Notes: generated from the letters alone by a model not told the origin. A stretch of 9,777 bases of DNA from JAWWBL01 sp033720975 (GCA_033720975.1 JAWWBL010000059.1:1-9777), one strand, 5' to 3'; counted from the stretch's first letter, positions 1-6,856 are shown. Made by a program: numbers and translations.

Positions 1-968
1 GTCACGGCGGCTATGGCCTCGGCGAATCCGACGTGGGCGAGTTGGGCCGTCTCGGCGACGATGTCCCCAACGGCGTAGAGGCCCGGCTCGTCGGTCATCA
101 TGGTGGCCGGATCTACTTTGACGAAGCCTCTGTCCACCACGGCCTTGGTCGTCTCCAAGCCAACCCCCTCCGTGTTGGGACCTCGTCCCACGGCCACGAG
201 CGCGACATCCACCTCAACATTCTCCTCACCTACTGGAATGAGAACCGAGTCACCCACCTGGGCGGGCTCCACACCCACCCCGATGTGGAACTTGACTCCC
301 CGCCGCTGCAATTGGCGTTGGAGGACCTTGGCCGACTCGGCATCCGCTCCCGGGACGATTTGATCCATCATCTCGAAAACATGGACCTCGGTGCCCAAGT
401 CGATGAGGAACGAGGCGAACTCGCAGCCGATGACTCCTCCCCCGATGATCCCCACCCGGCCCGGTTGGGACTCCCAGTCGAGCGCGTGGTCTGAGGTGAC
501 GATCTTGTCGCCGTCGATCTCGTACCCGGGAATGGTTCTTGCGTAGGAGCCGGTGGCGAGGATGATGTTGCTCCCCTCCACGGTGCGGGGCCCGTCGCCC
601 GTGGACACCTCTACTTTGCCTGGACCGGCAAGCTTCCCCACTCCCTCGATGATCTCGACGTTGCGGCCCTTGAGCAGTCCGGTGACACCCCTCACCAAAC
701 CCTCGACCGATTGATTCTTGCGGGCGAGGGCGGCACTCCAATCGAGCTTCGGCTCGTCGGTGATCACTCCGAAGTCCGCTGCATTGCTGACCGTGCTGAA
801 CACCTCGGCTACGTGAAGCCACTGCTTGGCAGGGATGCAACCCCGGATGAGACAGGTCCCCCCGGGACGCTCCTTCTCCACGAGCGCCACGGACAGACCG
901 AAGTTGTGGGCGTAGAGGGCGGCGGAGTAACCACCTGGGCCGCCGCCCACGATGACGATGTCGTGCAA
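1..968 (-). CDS. lpdA: dihydrolipoyl dehydrogenase (E3), C-terminus cut by window edge
   Basis: This flavoprotein reoxidises dihydrolipoamide on 2-oxoacid dehydrogenase or glycine cleavage complexes and passes electrons to NAD+. The 322 visible residues show an N-terminal FAD-binding GGGPGG (8-13) and the redox-active disulfide motif GGTCLIRGCIPAK with Cys39 and Cys44. They also show an NAD-binding GGGVIG (176-181) and the second FAD motif GLYAVGDI near 301-308. The family is usually about 460 residues, so the dimerisation domain with the catalytic His-Glu pair lies outside the window. I chose a TTG start at 966-968 because GGAAGG (974-979 on the complement) lies five bases upstream and the FAD fold begins at once; no ATG or GTG lies between it and the upstream in-frame stop. 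Mercuric reductase or another two-domain disulfide reductase is a less likely alternative. Which lipoyl complex it serves cannot be told here. Confidence 0.93.
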   Translation of the reverse strand, partial: MHDIVIVGGGPGGYSAALYAHNFGLSVALVEKERPGGTCLIRGCIPAKQWLHVAEVFSTVSNAADFGVITDEPKLDWSAALARKNQSVEGLVRGVTGLLKGRNVEIIEGVGKLAGPGKVEVSTGDGPRTVEGSNIILATGSYARTIPGYEIDGDKIVTSDHALDWESQPGRVGIIGGGVIGCEFASFLIDLGTEVHVFEMMDQIVPGADAESAKVLQRQLQRRGVKFHIGVGVEPAQVGDSVLIPVGEENVEVDVALVAVGRGPNTEGVGLETTKAVVDRGFVKVDPATMMTDEPGLYAVGDIVAETAQLAHVGFAEAIAAV

Positions 969-1081
969 ATCGACCTTCCAATCGGCGAGCGCCGAGCCTA
1001 GTTAGAGATAGCCCGGCGACTGAAGACGCTATTGCGATCGGGGACTTAGAGTGCAAACGGCACCGAGATGGAGCCGCTGCA
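969..1081. promoter_or_regulatory. divergent intergenic region between lpdA and the methyltransferase gene
   Basis: This 113-base gap separates two divergent genes and should hold both promoters. Next to the lpdA ribosome binding site is a perfect short inverted repeat, TCGGCG-AG-CGCCGA (982-995). An A/T-richer patch (1000-1010) could contain a leftward -10 element, but no convincing -35/-10 pair was found on either strand. GGAG at 1070-1073 may serve the methyltransferase. Confidence 0.35.
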
Positions 1082-1825
1082 CTGACCGACCGCCTGAGCC
1101 GTGAACGGGATTTTCACGATCACCTCCACACCCATGGTGACCGCTCGGCTGCAGCTCCCTTCTACGCGGTCACCAAACGAAGCAAGGCCCGCTACCAGGA
1201 GCTCGTGCTACGCGATGCGCAAAACCTGGCCGTCCTCGAGTACGGCTGTGGCAGCGGGAGCCAGGCGTTCAAACTCGATGGCGCCGGCGCTTGGGTGACC
1301 GGCATCGACATCTCCTCCAAAGCAGTGGAAGCCGCCAGCCAACGATCAGCACAACTCGGCAGTAGTCGAGTCCGATTTCTGGAGATGGATGCCCACGCGA
1401 TGGGCTTCGATGACAACAGCTTCGATCGGGTTTGCGGCAGCGGGATCCTGCACCATCTCGACGTGGAGATGGCGATCGAAGAGACGACCAGGGTGCTGAA
1501 ACCAAATGGGACCGCGGTCTTCTTCGAGCCGCTCGGACACAACCCGTTGATCAACTGGTACCGACGGAGCACTCCACAGCTGAGGACCGCGGATGAGCGA
1601 CCCCTGCTGATGACCGACATTCGGATGATGGGGCAGTGGTTTGACCGGGTCGACGCCAGCTTCTTTCACTTGACTGATCTCATGACCGTTCCCCTGCGTC
1701 GCCGGCCCTCGTTCACTCGTTGGGCCGGTCGGGCCGCCCGTTTCGACAATGCCCTCTTCCGCATAGCCCCGTGGTCCCGGAGATACGCCTGGATCGCGGT
1801 GCTCTCCCTGTCGGACCCGATCTGA
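1082..1825 (+). CDS. class I SAM-dependent methyltransferase
   Basis: This is a Rossmann-fold methyltransferase that transfers a methyl group from S-adenosylmethionine to an unknown acceptor. Motif I is VLEYGCGSG (residues 51-59 in this numbering), followed by the acidic strand VTGIDIS, the motif DNSFDRVCGSGILHHL, and EPLGHNPLINWYRR in the C-terminal half. The first canonical start is GTG at 1205, but it falls only a few residues before motif I. The upstream frame is open and reads as family sequence (RERDFHDH, then FYAVTKRSKARYQEL), so the true start is upstream. No ATG, GTG or TTG lies in that frame between 1022 and 1205. CTG at 1082, eight bases after GGAG, or CTG at 1094 is the best candidate. 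From 1082 the protein has 247 residues; from 1205 it has 206. A 5' frameshift is the alternative. The stop overlaps the start of the next small ORF. Confidence 0.85.
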   Translation: MTDRLSRERDFHDHLHTHGDRSAAAPFYAVTKRSKARYQELVLRDAQNLAVLEYGCGSGSQAFKLDGAGAWVTGIDISSKAVEAASQRSAQLGSSRVRFLEMDAHAMGFDDNSFDRVCGSGILHHLDVEMAIEETTRVLKPNGTAVFFEPLGHNPLINWYRRSTPQLRTADERPLLMTDIRMMGQWFDRVDASFFHLTDLMTVPLRRRPSFTRWAGRAARFDNALFRIAPWSRRYAWIAVLSLSDPI

Positions 1826-1917
1826 TGCCGACGCGTTGGCTCCTCATCGCCTCTGCCGTGACTGCGATAGTGATCCTGGTGGCCGCCTCTCTATGGCTCT
1901 TGCGTTTGCTGGGATGA
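1825..1917 (+). CDS. 30-residue single-span membrane microprotein
   Basis: This ORF encodes 30 residues: a short MPTRW head, a hydrophobic helix at about residues 5-27 rich in Ala, Val, Leu and Ile, and a short tail containing one Arg. It would sit in the cytoplasmic membrane. No family is recognised. Its ATG shares one base with the methyltransferase TGA (1823-1825), and its own TGA (1915-1917) overlaps the hydrolase ATG in an ATGA arrangement. Being fitted exactly between two genes by overlapping codons is the main argument that it is translated. Neither it nor the next gene has a good ribosome binding site, which suits translational coupling. It could instead be a non-functional bridging ORF that only keeps ribosomes moving into the hydrolase gene. 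Confidence 0.55.
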   Translation: MPTRWLLIASAVTAIVILVAASLWLLRLLG

Positions 1918-2507
1918 ACGAGCGAATCACCCTTTCCACCTCCGACGGAGAAGAGCTAGAGGCGCGGATCGACTCGCACGAAACACCATCACGGTCCACG
2001 GTGTGGTGCCACCCCAGTCCGTTACACGGTGGGAGCATGAATGCACCTTTGATGATTGCGGTCACGAGGCGACTGGTCGAGCGGGGCCATACGGTGTTGA
2101 GGTTCAACTTCCGCGGCGTCGGCGAGAGCACCGGTGAGCACGGTGGCGGGGAGGACGAGCTGTCCGACATTGCGGCAGCGATGGACCATGCATCGGAGAG
2201 TGGACTGCCCCTCGGGATCGGCGGATGGTCGTTCGGTGCGGCCATGTCGCTGAAATGGATCGCATCGACCGGAGCCTCGCTCCCCTATGCAGGGATCGCC
2301 CCTCCGCCCGAGATGCTGCCCGGGAGGCTACCCGAAGGCCCCAAGACATTGATCTTGGGGACAAGGGACCAAGTGATCGATGGGCCACGTCTGGAGCGCT
2401 ACGCCAAGATGATGGAGATAGATCTGGTGTCGGTGCCCGGCGACCACTTCTTCCATGGCCGCGGCGCAAAGATCGGCGATTTGGTCGCGGAGGCGCTCAG
2501 GGCCTAA
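1914..2507 (+). CDS. small alpha/beta hydrolase (COG2945-like)
   Basis: This is a compact 197-residue alpha/beta hydrolase, probably cytoplasmic, with an unknown ester or thioester substrate. The family's N-terminal HPSPLHGGSMNAP (33-45) is followed by the strand FNFRGVGESTG (64-74). The nucleophile elbow GWSFGA holds Ser106, the acid is probably Asp152 in LGTRDQV, and the base is His178 in PGDHFFHG, so the triad looks complete. I chose ATG 1914 rather than in-frame ATG 1836. The family fold begins soon after 1914, and the extra residues from 1836 are Arg/Cys/Asp-rich and antiparallel in character to the hydrophobic microprotein frame they overlap. It probably shares a transcript with the methyltransferase and microprotein. 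Its stop codon overlaps the stop of the convergent gene. Confidence 0.85.
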   Translation: MNERITLSTSDGEELEARIDSHETPSRSTVWCHPSPLHGGSMNAPLMIAVTRRLVERGHTVLRFNFRGVGESTGEHGGGEDELSDIAAAMDHASESGLPLGIGGWSFGAAMSLKWIASTGASLPYAGIAPPPEMLPGRLPEGPKTLILGTRDQVIDGPRLERYAKMMEIDLVSVPGDHFFHGRGAKIGDLVAEALRA

Positions 2508-2707
2508 GCAGGTTTGAAGCCTCGGCTCGCTGCTTCTTCCGGCGAATCGGGTGAAAACGCCTGGAGGAGGTTGCGGCCTGCCAGGTCATCTGAGGCCACT
2601 CGTTCAGACAAGGTTTGGAACTGAGAGGGGTCGTCACAGTCGTAGACCCGCATGGTGTCCCTGACCCCCACATACCGATACGCCTCGAACCGAGCGAGGC
2701 GGCTCAT
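2504..2707 (-). CDS. small hypothetical protein (67 aa)
   Basis: This 67-residue protein has no recognised domain. The N-terminal half (MSRLARFEAYRYVGVRDTM) is basic and aromatic, the middle is acidic (VYDCDDPSQF), and the C-terminal half reads as helices with Leu-Leu and Glu-Glu pairs. There is one cysteine (in YDCDD) and no membrane segment. Its ATG overlaps the zinc-ribbon gene's TGA by four bases (2704-2707), so it is very likely the last gene of the operon begun by the acyl-CoA dehydrogenase. Balanced composition and the tight overlap favour a real gene. The stop TAG lies inside the stop region of the convergent hydrolase. Confidence 0.65.
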   Translation of the reverse strand: MSRLARFEAYRYVGVRDTMRVYDCDDPSQFQTLSERVASDDLAGRNLLQAFSPDSPEEAASRGFKPA

Positions 2708-3030
2708 GATCCTTCAGGCTCCTTGTAACCGGTTTCGACCTCGGCCGAGCAATTGGGGCAAGTAGCAACTTCGATCTTGCCCACGATGAAGTTGTGGCCA
2801 CATTCGGGACAGTCGATCTTGGGGAGCGGCTCGTCGGGAGGAGGCGGAGGAGGAGGCGGTGGTGCCTGATTGCCGGCAACACCGGGAGCGGTGGGGTAAC
2901 CACCCATGGTCTGCTCAGGGGGCGCGGCACCGTTGCGCACTACGTTGACGGATCCACACACCGGGCAGGCGTAACGGCCGGCGCCGGCGACTTCGAACTC
3001 GGTGCGACACGCACCACACCGGACTCTCAC
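2704..3030 (-). CDS. double zinc-ribbon protein with polyproline linker
   Basis: The protein has 108 residues and two zinc ribbons. The first is formed by Cys5/Cys8 and Cys22/Cys25 (CGAC, CPVC), the second by Cys74/Cys77 and Cys91/Cys94 (CPEC, CPNC). They are joined by a Gly/Pro/Ala-rich linker with nine consecutive prolines (57-65). Ribbons of this type usually bind one Zn each and serve nucleic-acid or protein contacts; no enzymatic motif is seen. The start is GTG at 3030, four bases inside the stop of the upstream membrane protein gene (3027-3030), and the stop overlaps the next start. The partner and role are unknown. The operon links it to an acyl-CoA dehydrogenase and a membrane-anchored protein, so an adaptor role is possible, but this is only inferred from position. 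Confidence 0.78.
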   Translation of the reverse strand: MRVRCGACRTEFEVAGAGRYACPVCGSVNVVRNGAAPPEQTMGGYPTAPGVAGNQAPPPPPPPPPDEPLPKIDCPECGHNFIVGKIEVATCPNCSAEVETGYKEPEGS

Positions 3031-3464
3031 TCTTCTTCTCCTAGGTCGACGGGTTCTCCAATTGCGCCGATCGCATTCAGGTAGTCGGCCTCGAGGTCGA
3101 GGACGGCTCCGATCTGCTCATGAGAGTACGACAGATCCTGTGTCATCTGAATCTGGTTGGCGATGTACTCGATCGAAGTCTCGTGTCCGCCCGCCACCGT
3201 CTCGACCGGGTTGGACCGGTCTTTTTGGGCCAGGCCCTGGAGGTAGTACACCTCCCACTCCAGGATGCGCCGAACGTCCTGGCGACGGAGAGACATCTCC
3301 TCGGGTAGACGTTCCTGGATGTGACGAACCGCGTCTTCGATCACATACTCGAGGGGGTCATAGGAGGGCCGCCGCCGCGCCTCTTGCCACACGACCAAGG
3401 CGACCACCACGAGCAACAGGCCGACAAACAGGGCCACGAAGGCAAGGGCTCCGGGAGACATCAC
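3027..3464 (-). CDS. membrane-anchored hypothetical protein with internal helical repeat
   Basis: The protein has 145 residues. Residues 7-26 form one hydrophobic segment, followed by QEARRR, so the rest most likely lies in the cytoplasm. The soluble part appears to contain a degenerate repeat. EMSLRRQDVRRILEWEVYYL (56-75) aligns without gaps to DLSYSHEQIGAVLDLEADYL (110-129), each preceded by a Glu-Tyr-(Val/Ile) helix (39-41 and 99-101). The tail is acidic and ends in GEEE. No family is recognised. The start may be GTG at 3464 or the adjacent ATG at 3461; neither has a clear ribosome binding site. It lies 18 bases after the acyl-CoA dehydrogenase stop and overlaps the zinc-ribbon gene by four bases, so all are probably one transcript. 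Confidence 0.7.
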   Translation of the reverse strand: MMSPGALAFVALFVGLLLVVVALVVWQEARRRPSYDPLEYVIEDAVRHIQERLPEEMSLRRQDVRRILEWEVYYLQGLAQKDRSNPVETVAGGHETSIEYIANQIQMTQDLSYSHEQIGAVLDLEADYLNAIGAIGEPVDLGEEE

Positions 3465-3482
3465 CCGGGAGTATGGCTGGTC

Positions 3483-5303
3483 TTAGAACGCCTCCACCGG
3501 GAGGTCCATCAACGAACCGTCTTCGGAGAGGGCGTCCTCCTTGCGGGCCGCAACCTGTGGCGCCGCCTGGGAGAGGAACCAACGGGCCGATTCGACCTTG
3601 CCCCGATAGAACGGGTCTTCGTCGATCTTGCTGATTGCGATCTCCGCCTGACGCAACATGAGCCAGGCGATCACGACCTCAGCCATGGAGAAGAGCAAAG
3701 GGTTCGCCTGCAGACCGACCTTGTAGAGCTCCTCGGGTTGGCCGCCCACTGATGACATCAGGTGCTCGACCATCGAGCCGATGTGGGCCTGTACGTCATC
3801 CAGAATCTTGCCGATCCGCTCCCTCTCCGCTGCCAGAAGATCGTCCCCCTCCCCACCCTTCACGAACTCCACTATCTCACCAGCCAGAGCTGCAAGAGCG
3901 GTCCCTTGGTCACGCGCGATCTTCCTGAAGAACAGATCGAGCGCCTGGATCCCTGTCGTGCCCTCGTAAATGGTGTCGATCTTGGCGTCCCGGATGTACT
4001 GCTCGATCGGGTAGTCCTGGGTGTATCCGGATCCACCGAAAACCTGGAGGGAAGTTGCGAGAAGCTCATAGGCCTTCTCCGACGCGTACCCCTTGACCAG
4101 GGGAAGCAGCAGATCGTTACGACGCTCCCACATGTCCTCGTGCGGATTGAGGATTGCCTGATCCTGGACCCAGGCGGTGTAGAGGACCAGCGCCCGCAGC
4201 CCCTCGGCGTGTGCCTTCTGGTCCATGAGCATCCGACGGACGTTGGGGTGGTCGATTATGGGAACTCGTGGTGATGTCTTGTCGGTCGCTTTGGTCAGGT
4301 CCGGGCCCTGCTTGCGCTCCTTGGCGTACTCGAGAGCGTTCAGATAGCCCGTGCTCAAGGTGCCCATCGATTTGGCCCCGATCGTCATCCTGGCCCCTTC
4401 GATGACCCGGAACATCTGCCGGATGCCCTCGTGTCTGTCACCGACGAGGTATCCCACGGCCGGCTCGTCCACTCCGAAGGCCAACTCGCACGTCGCCGAG
4501 CCCTTGAGCCCCATCTTCCTTTCCAGCCCGGTGGCGTAGACGCCGTTTCGCCTGCCAAGTGAGCCGTCCTCGTTGACCAGGAACTTGGGCACCACGAACA
4601 GGGAGAGGCCCTTGGTCCCCGGGCCGGCGCCTTCGGGACGCGCCAACACCAGATGAATGATGTTCTCGGCTGCGTCGTGCTCGCCCCCGGTGATGAAGCG
4701 CTTCACGCCCTCGATGTGCCAGGTCCCGTCGCCCTGGTCGATCGCCTTGGTCGTCCCGGCCCCGACATCAGAACCGGCATCTGGCTCGGTGAGGACCATG
4801 GTCCCCGCCCATTGCCTGTCGATCCAGAGACGGGCGAAGTCCTTCTGTTCCTCGGTCCCCTCCTCGAAGAGCACCCTCGCAAACAACGCTCCCCCGGAAT
4901 AGAACTGCACAGTGGTATTGGCAGCGAGGAGCATCTCCTGAATCGACCAGATCACGGATGGGGGAAAGGGCGTGCCACCCATCTCCTCGGGAAGGCTGAG
5001 ACGATCCCAACCGCCGTCGTGGAAGGCCCGAATGCTTGCCTTCACCGATTCGGGGAGGGCGATCTCGCCGTCCACCAACTCCAGGGGTATGCGGTCCTGA
5101 TCCACGTATGAGGCTGCAAAGTCCTGCCGCGCCAGTCGCTCCATCTCGACGAGGACATCACGAGCTGTCTCTTCGTCGAGATCCGACCATGTGCCTTTGC
5201 CCAGGTATTCCTGGATCCGGTGCAACTCGAAGAGGTTGAATTCGATGTCGGCAAGGTTCGAGCGGTAGTGGCTCAAGGTGTGCCCTTTCTCAGCAGCTCT
5301 CAT
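3483..5303 (-). CDS. long-form acyl-CoA dehydrogenase (FadE5-like)
   Basis: This FAD enzyme should oxidise an acyl-CoA to the trans-2-enoyl-CoA and pass electrons to electron transfer flavoprotein. At 606 residues it belongs to the long class with extra N- and C-terminal domains, not the roughly 380-residue class. The N-terminal HYRSNLADIEFNLFE matches the AcylCoA_DH_N type seen in mycobacterial FadE5. The core shows LTEPDAGSD (171-179), VIEGARM, and DTIYEGTTGIQ with the probable catalytic Glu447. After about residue 475 comes the acyl-CoA dehydrogenase C-terminal-like helical domain. The ATG at 5303 has AGGAG almost touching it, which is poor spacing. A TTG at 5276 has AAAGGG upstream at good spacing and gives a protein beginning (M)SHYRSN, as in FadE5-type proteins, so the true start may be 5276 (597 residues). 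Chain length specificity is unknown. A divergent TetR gene and shared palindrome suggest ligand-controlled expression. Confidence 0.93.
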   Translation of the reverse strand: MRAAEKGHTLSHYRSNLADIEFNLFELHRIQEYLGKGTWSDLDEETARDVLVEMERLARQDFAASYVDQDRIPLELVDGEIALPESVKASIRAFHDGGWDRLSLPEEMGGTPFPPSVIWSIQEMLLAANTTVQFYSGGALFARVLFEEGTEEQKDFARLWIDRQWAGTMVLTEPDAGSDVGAGTTKAIDQGDGTWHIEGVKRFITGGEHDAAENIIHLVLARPEGAGPGTKGLSLFVVPKFLVNEDGSLGRRNGVYATGLERKMGLKGSATCELAFGVDEPAVGYLVGDRHEGIRQMFRVIEGARMTIGAKSMGTLSTGYLNALEYAKERKQGPDLTKATDKTSPRVPIIDHPNVRRMLMDQKAHAEGLRALVLYTAWVQDQAILNPHEDMWERRNDLLLPLVKGYASEKAYELLATSLQVFGGSGYTQDYPIEQYIRDAKIDTIYEGTTGIQALDLFFRKIARDQGTALAALAGEIVEFVKGGEGDDLLAAERERIGKILDDVQAHIGSMVEHLMSSVGGQPEELYKVGLQANPLLFSMAEVVIAWLMLRQAEIAISKIDEDPFYRGKVESARWFLSQAAPQVAARKEDALSEDGSLMDLPVEAF

Positions 5304-5311
5304 TCTCCTAT

Positions 5312-5345
5312 TTGAGTGTTGACTCTAATTTGAATCTTCACTCAA
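5312..5345. promoter_or_regulatory. 34-base imperfect palindrome, likely TetR operator
   Basis: The 54-base gap between divergent fadE-like and TetR genes contains arms TTGAGTG (5312-5318) and CACTCAA (5339-5345). The dyad continues inward: 13 of 17 positions match when the halves are compared. A nested GAGT-GTTG-ACTC repeat lies at 5314-5325. The site is AT-rich in a GC-rich region and covers where both promoters must lie, so a dimeric regulator bound here could repress both genes. That the adjacent TetR protein binds it is inferred from position and symmetry. Confidence 0.6.
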
Positions 5346-5357
5346 CGGTAGGGCCGA

Positions 5358-5939
5358 ATGGCCTACTCTGTGCCGATGCGATACAGGGCAGGTCTCGAGA
5401 CCAGGGATCGAATCCTCGGCGCCACGCGACAGTTGATCGCCGAGTCCGGTCTCGAGGGGACGACGATCAAGGCAATCTGTGAACGGGCCGGGGTCCTGCC
5501 CGGCTCCTTCTACAACCTCTTCGAGAACAAGGAGCAGGCGATAATCACGGTCGTGCGCGAGGCGATCGAGGCAATCGACCCCGACCCCGAGCACGTGGGC
5601 AGCCACGACACCCTGGCCGACCTGGTTGAGGCATACATCAGGTTCGTCACTGATGAGGCAGACCTGGCCAGCGCCTACATCGCCATCGCCGTTTCGGGGG
5701 GACGAAGCAAGGGGGCCATCCGGGGCCGCTTCATCCGCCACCATGAGATGCGGGTGGAGCGTTTCGCCGCTGCGATCCGACGGCAGCACCCGGGTCTCGA
5801 CGGTGCTGAGTCGACACGGCGGGCCGAGACATTGGTGTCGGCGCTCAACGGGATAACCCTCCACGGGGTGTTGGACCCGAATTTCGACTTCCCAACCCAC
5901 GCCCGAGCACTACTCGGCGACACGCTTACCCTGCACTGA
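5358..5939 (+). CDS. TetR/AcrR family transcriptional regulator
   Basis: The protein has 193 residues, normal for the family. The N-terminal DNA-binding domain spans about residues 13-61. The helix-turn-helix reads TTIKAICERAGVLPGSFYNLF (about 35-55), ending in the typical FYNLFENKEQAI. The C-terminal helical domain should hold the ligand pocket and dimer interface; its ligand cannot be read. It is transcribed divergently from the long acyl-CoA dehydrogenase across a short palindrome, the usual layout of a local repressor that responds to a substrate such as an acyl-CoA. The ATG at 5358 is the first start after the operator; ATG 5376 is possible but would shorten the N-terminal arm. Its TGA shares one base with the start of the following LLM oxidoreductase, so the two are probably co-expressed. 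Confidence 0.9.
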   Translation: MAYSVPMRYRAGLETRDRILGATRQLIAESGLEGTTIKAICERAGVLPGSFYNLFENKEQAIITVVREAIEAIDPDPEHVGSHDTLADLVEAYIRFVTDEADLASAYIAIAVSGGRSKGAIRGRFIRHHEMRVERFAAAIRRQHPGLDGAESTRRAETLVSALNGITLHGVLDPNFDFPTHARALLGDTLTLH

Positions 5940-6850
5940 TGCAATTCGGCATCCAGACACGGGGAACCTATGAAGAGCTCCTGGACTTGACCCGATGGGC
6001 CGAGTCCCGGGGCGCGGAGTCTTTCGCCCTTCCCGACCACTACCTGTCTCGCGGGGATGAGACGACCCCCGCCCTGGACAATCTGGTCGTCCTGGCCGGA
6101 TTGGCCCGGGAGACAGACTCGATAGGGCTCGCCTGTCTCGTCTCGCCGGTGACATTCCGTCATCCCGGCGTCCTCTACAAGATGGGAGTGACGCTCGATG
6201 AGATGTCCGGCGGCCGGTTCACCCTAGGGCTCGGCGCAGGGTGGATGGACGAGGAGTTCGAGCTGTTCGGTCTTCCTTATCCCGACCTCAAGACGCGCAT
6301 GGAGATGTACGAGGAGGCGATGGCCTACCTACGGGCCGCGATCACGCCGGGCGCCCACGGATTCAAGGGATCCCACTACGAGCTGGCCGAGTTCGACCCC
6401 CACCCGCATCCGATCAACCTGAGGATCATGGGCGGGGGCGCCGGAAAGCCCAAGTCACAGCGGATCACTGCTCTGTATGCCGACGAGTACAACGTGTATG
6501 CCCGCCATCCCGAGGTCTTCGCTGAGATCCGCGAGTCGACGCGCCGCCAGGCCGCCGAGGCAGGAAGGGACCCCGACTCGATCAAGTGGACGTCGGCCGG
6601 GCCCGGCCTGGCCGCCAAGAAGGAGTCTGACTACCGGCGCATCCTCGAGTCGCTCGCCGAGATGACCGACCAGTCGCCGGACCACATCGAGGAGGTCTAT
6701 GAGGAGCGCGGCTACCCGCACGGGTCGGGCTCCAAGGCGTCGGAGATGGTCGCCGCGCTGGGCGAGGCCGGGTGTGAGCTCTACTACATCCAGATGTTCG
6801 CCCGCGACCGCACCTCCTATGACCTGATCGTTGACGCCTACACCGCCTAA
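5939..6850 (+). CDS. LLM-class flavin/F420-dependent oxidoreductase, copy 1
   Basis: This 303-residue luciferase-like monooxygenase-superfamily protein (TIM barrel) probably binds F420 or FMN. Diagnostic sequence includes LAGLARETDSIGLACLVSPVTFRHPGVL (split at about 52-79), the core SGGRFTLGLGAGW (90-102), and the later strand IMGGGAGKPKSQR followed by ADEYNVY. The C-terminus ELYYIQMF is the usual final barrel strand. The layout resembles the Rv1855c-type subgroup of actinobacterial F420-dependent oxidoreductases, though the subgroup is from memory. The ATG shares a base with the TetR stop (5937-5941), so it is probably translationally coupled to the regulator. The substrate is unknown; context points to lipid or acyl-CoA metabolism. 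A clear paralogue of the same length follows. Confidence 0.88.
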   Translation: MQFGIQTRGTYEELLDLTRWAESRGAESFALPDHYLSRGDETTPALDNLVVLAGLARETDSIGLACLVSPVTFRHPGVLYKMGVTLDEMSGGRFTLGLGAGWMDEEFELFGLPYPDLKTRMEMYEEAMAYLRAAITPGAHGFKGSHYELAEFDPHPHPINLRIMGGGAGKPKSQRITALYADEYNVYARHPEVFAEIRESTRRQAAEAGRDPDSIKWTSAGPGLAAKKESDYRRILESLAEMTDQSPDHIEEVYEERGYPHGSGSKASEMVAALGEAGCELYYIQMFARDRTSYDLIVDAYTA

Positions 6851-6856
6851 CTACCG

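Noticed and set aside
250..1056. Leftward 268-residue open frame overlapping lpdA
   Set aside because: It is extremely Arg/Gly/His-rich, with no domain, and lies in the wrong frame over a clear dihydrolipoyl dehydrogenase.
1836..1913. Upstream in-frame ATG as the hydrolase start
   Set aside because: The added residues are Arg/Cys/Asp-rich and unlike the family. The ATG at 1914 forms a stop/start overlap with the microprotein.
2836..2862. GGN-rich tandem triplets
   Set aside because: On the complement these are nine proline codons of mixed type in the zinc-ribbon linker, not an independent repeat.
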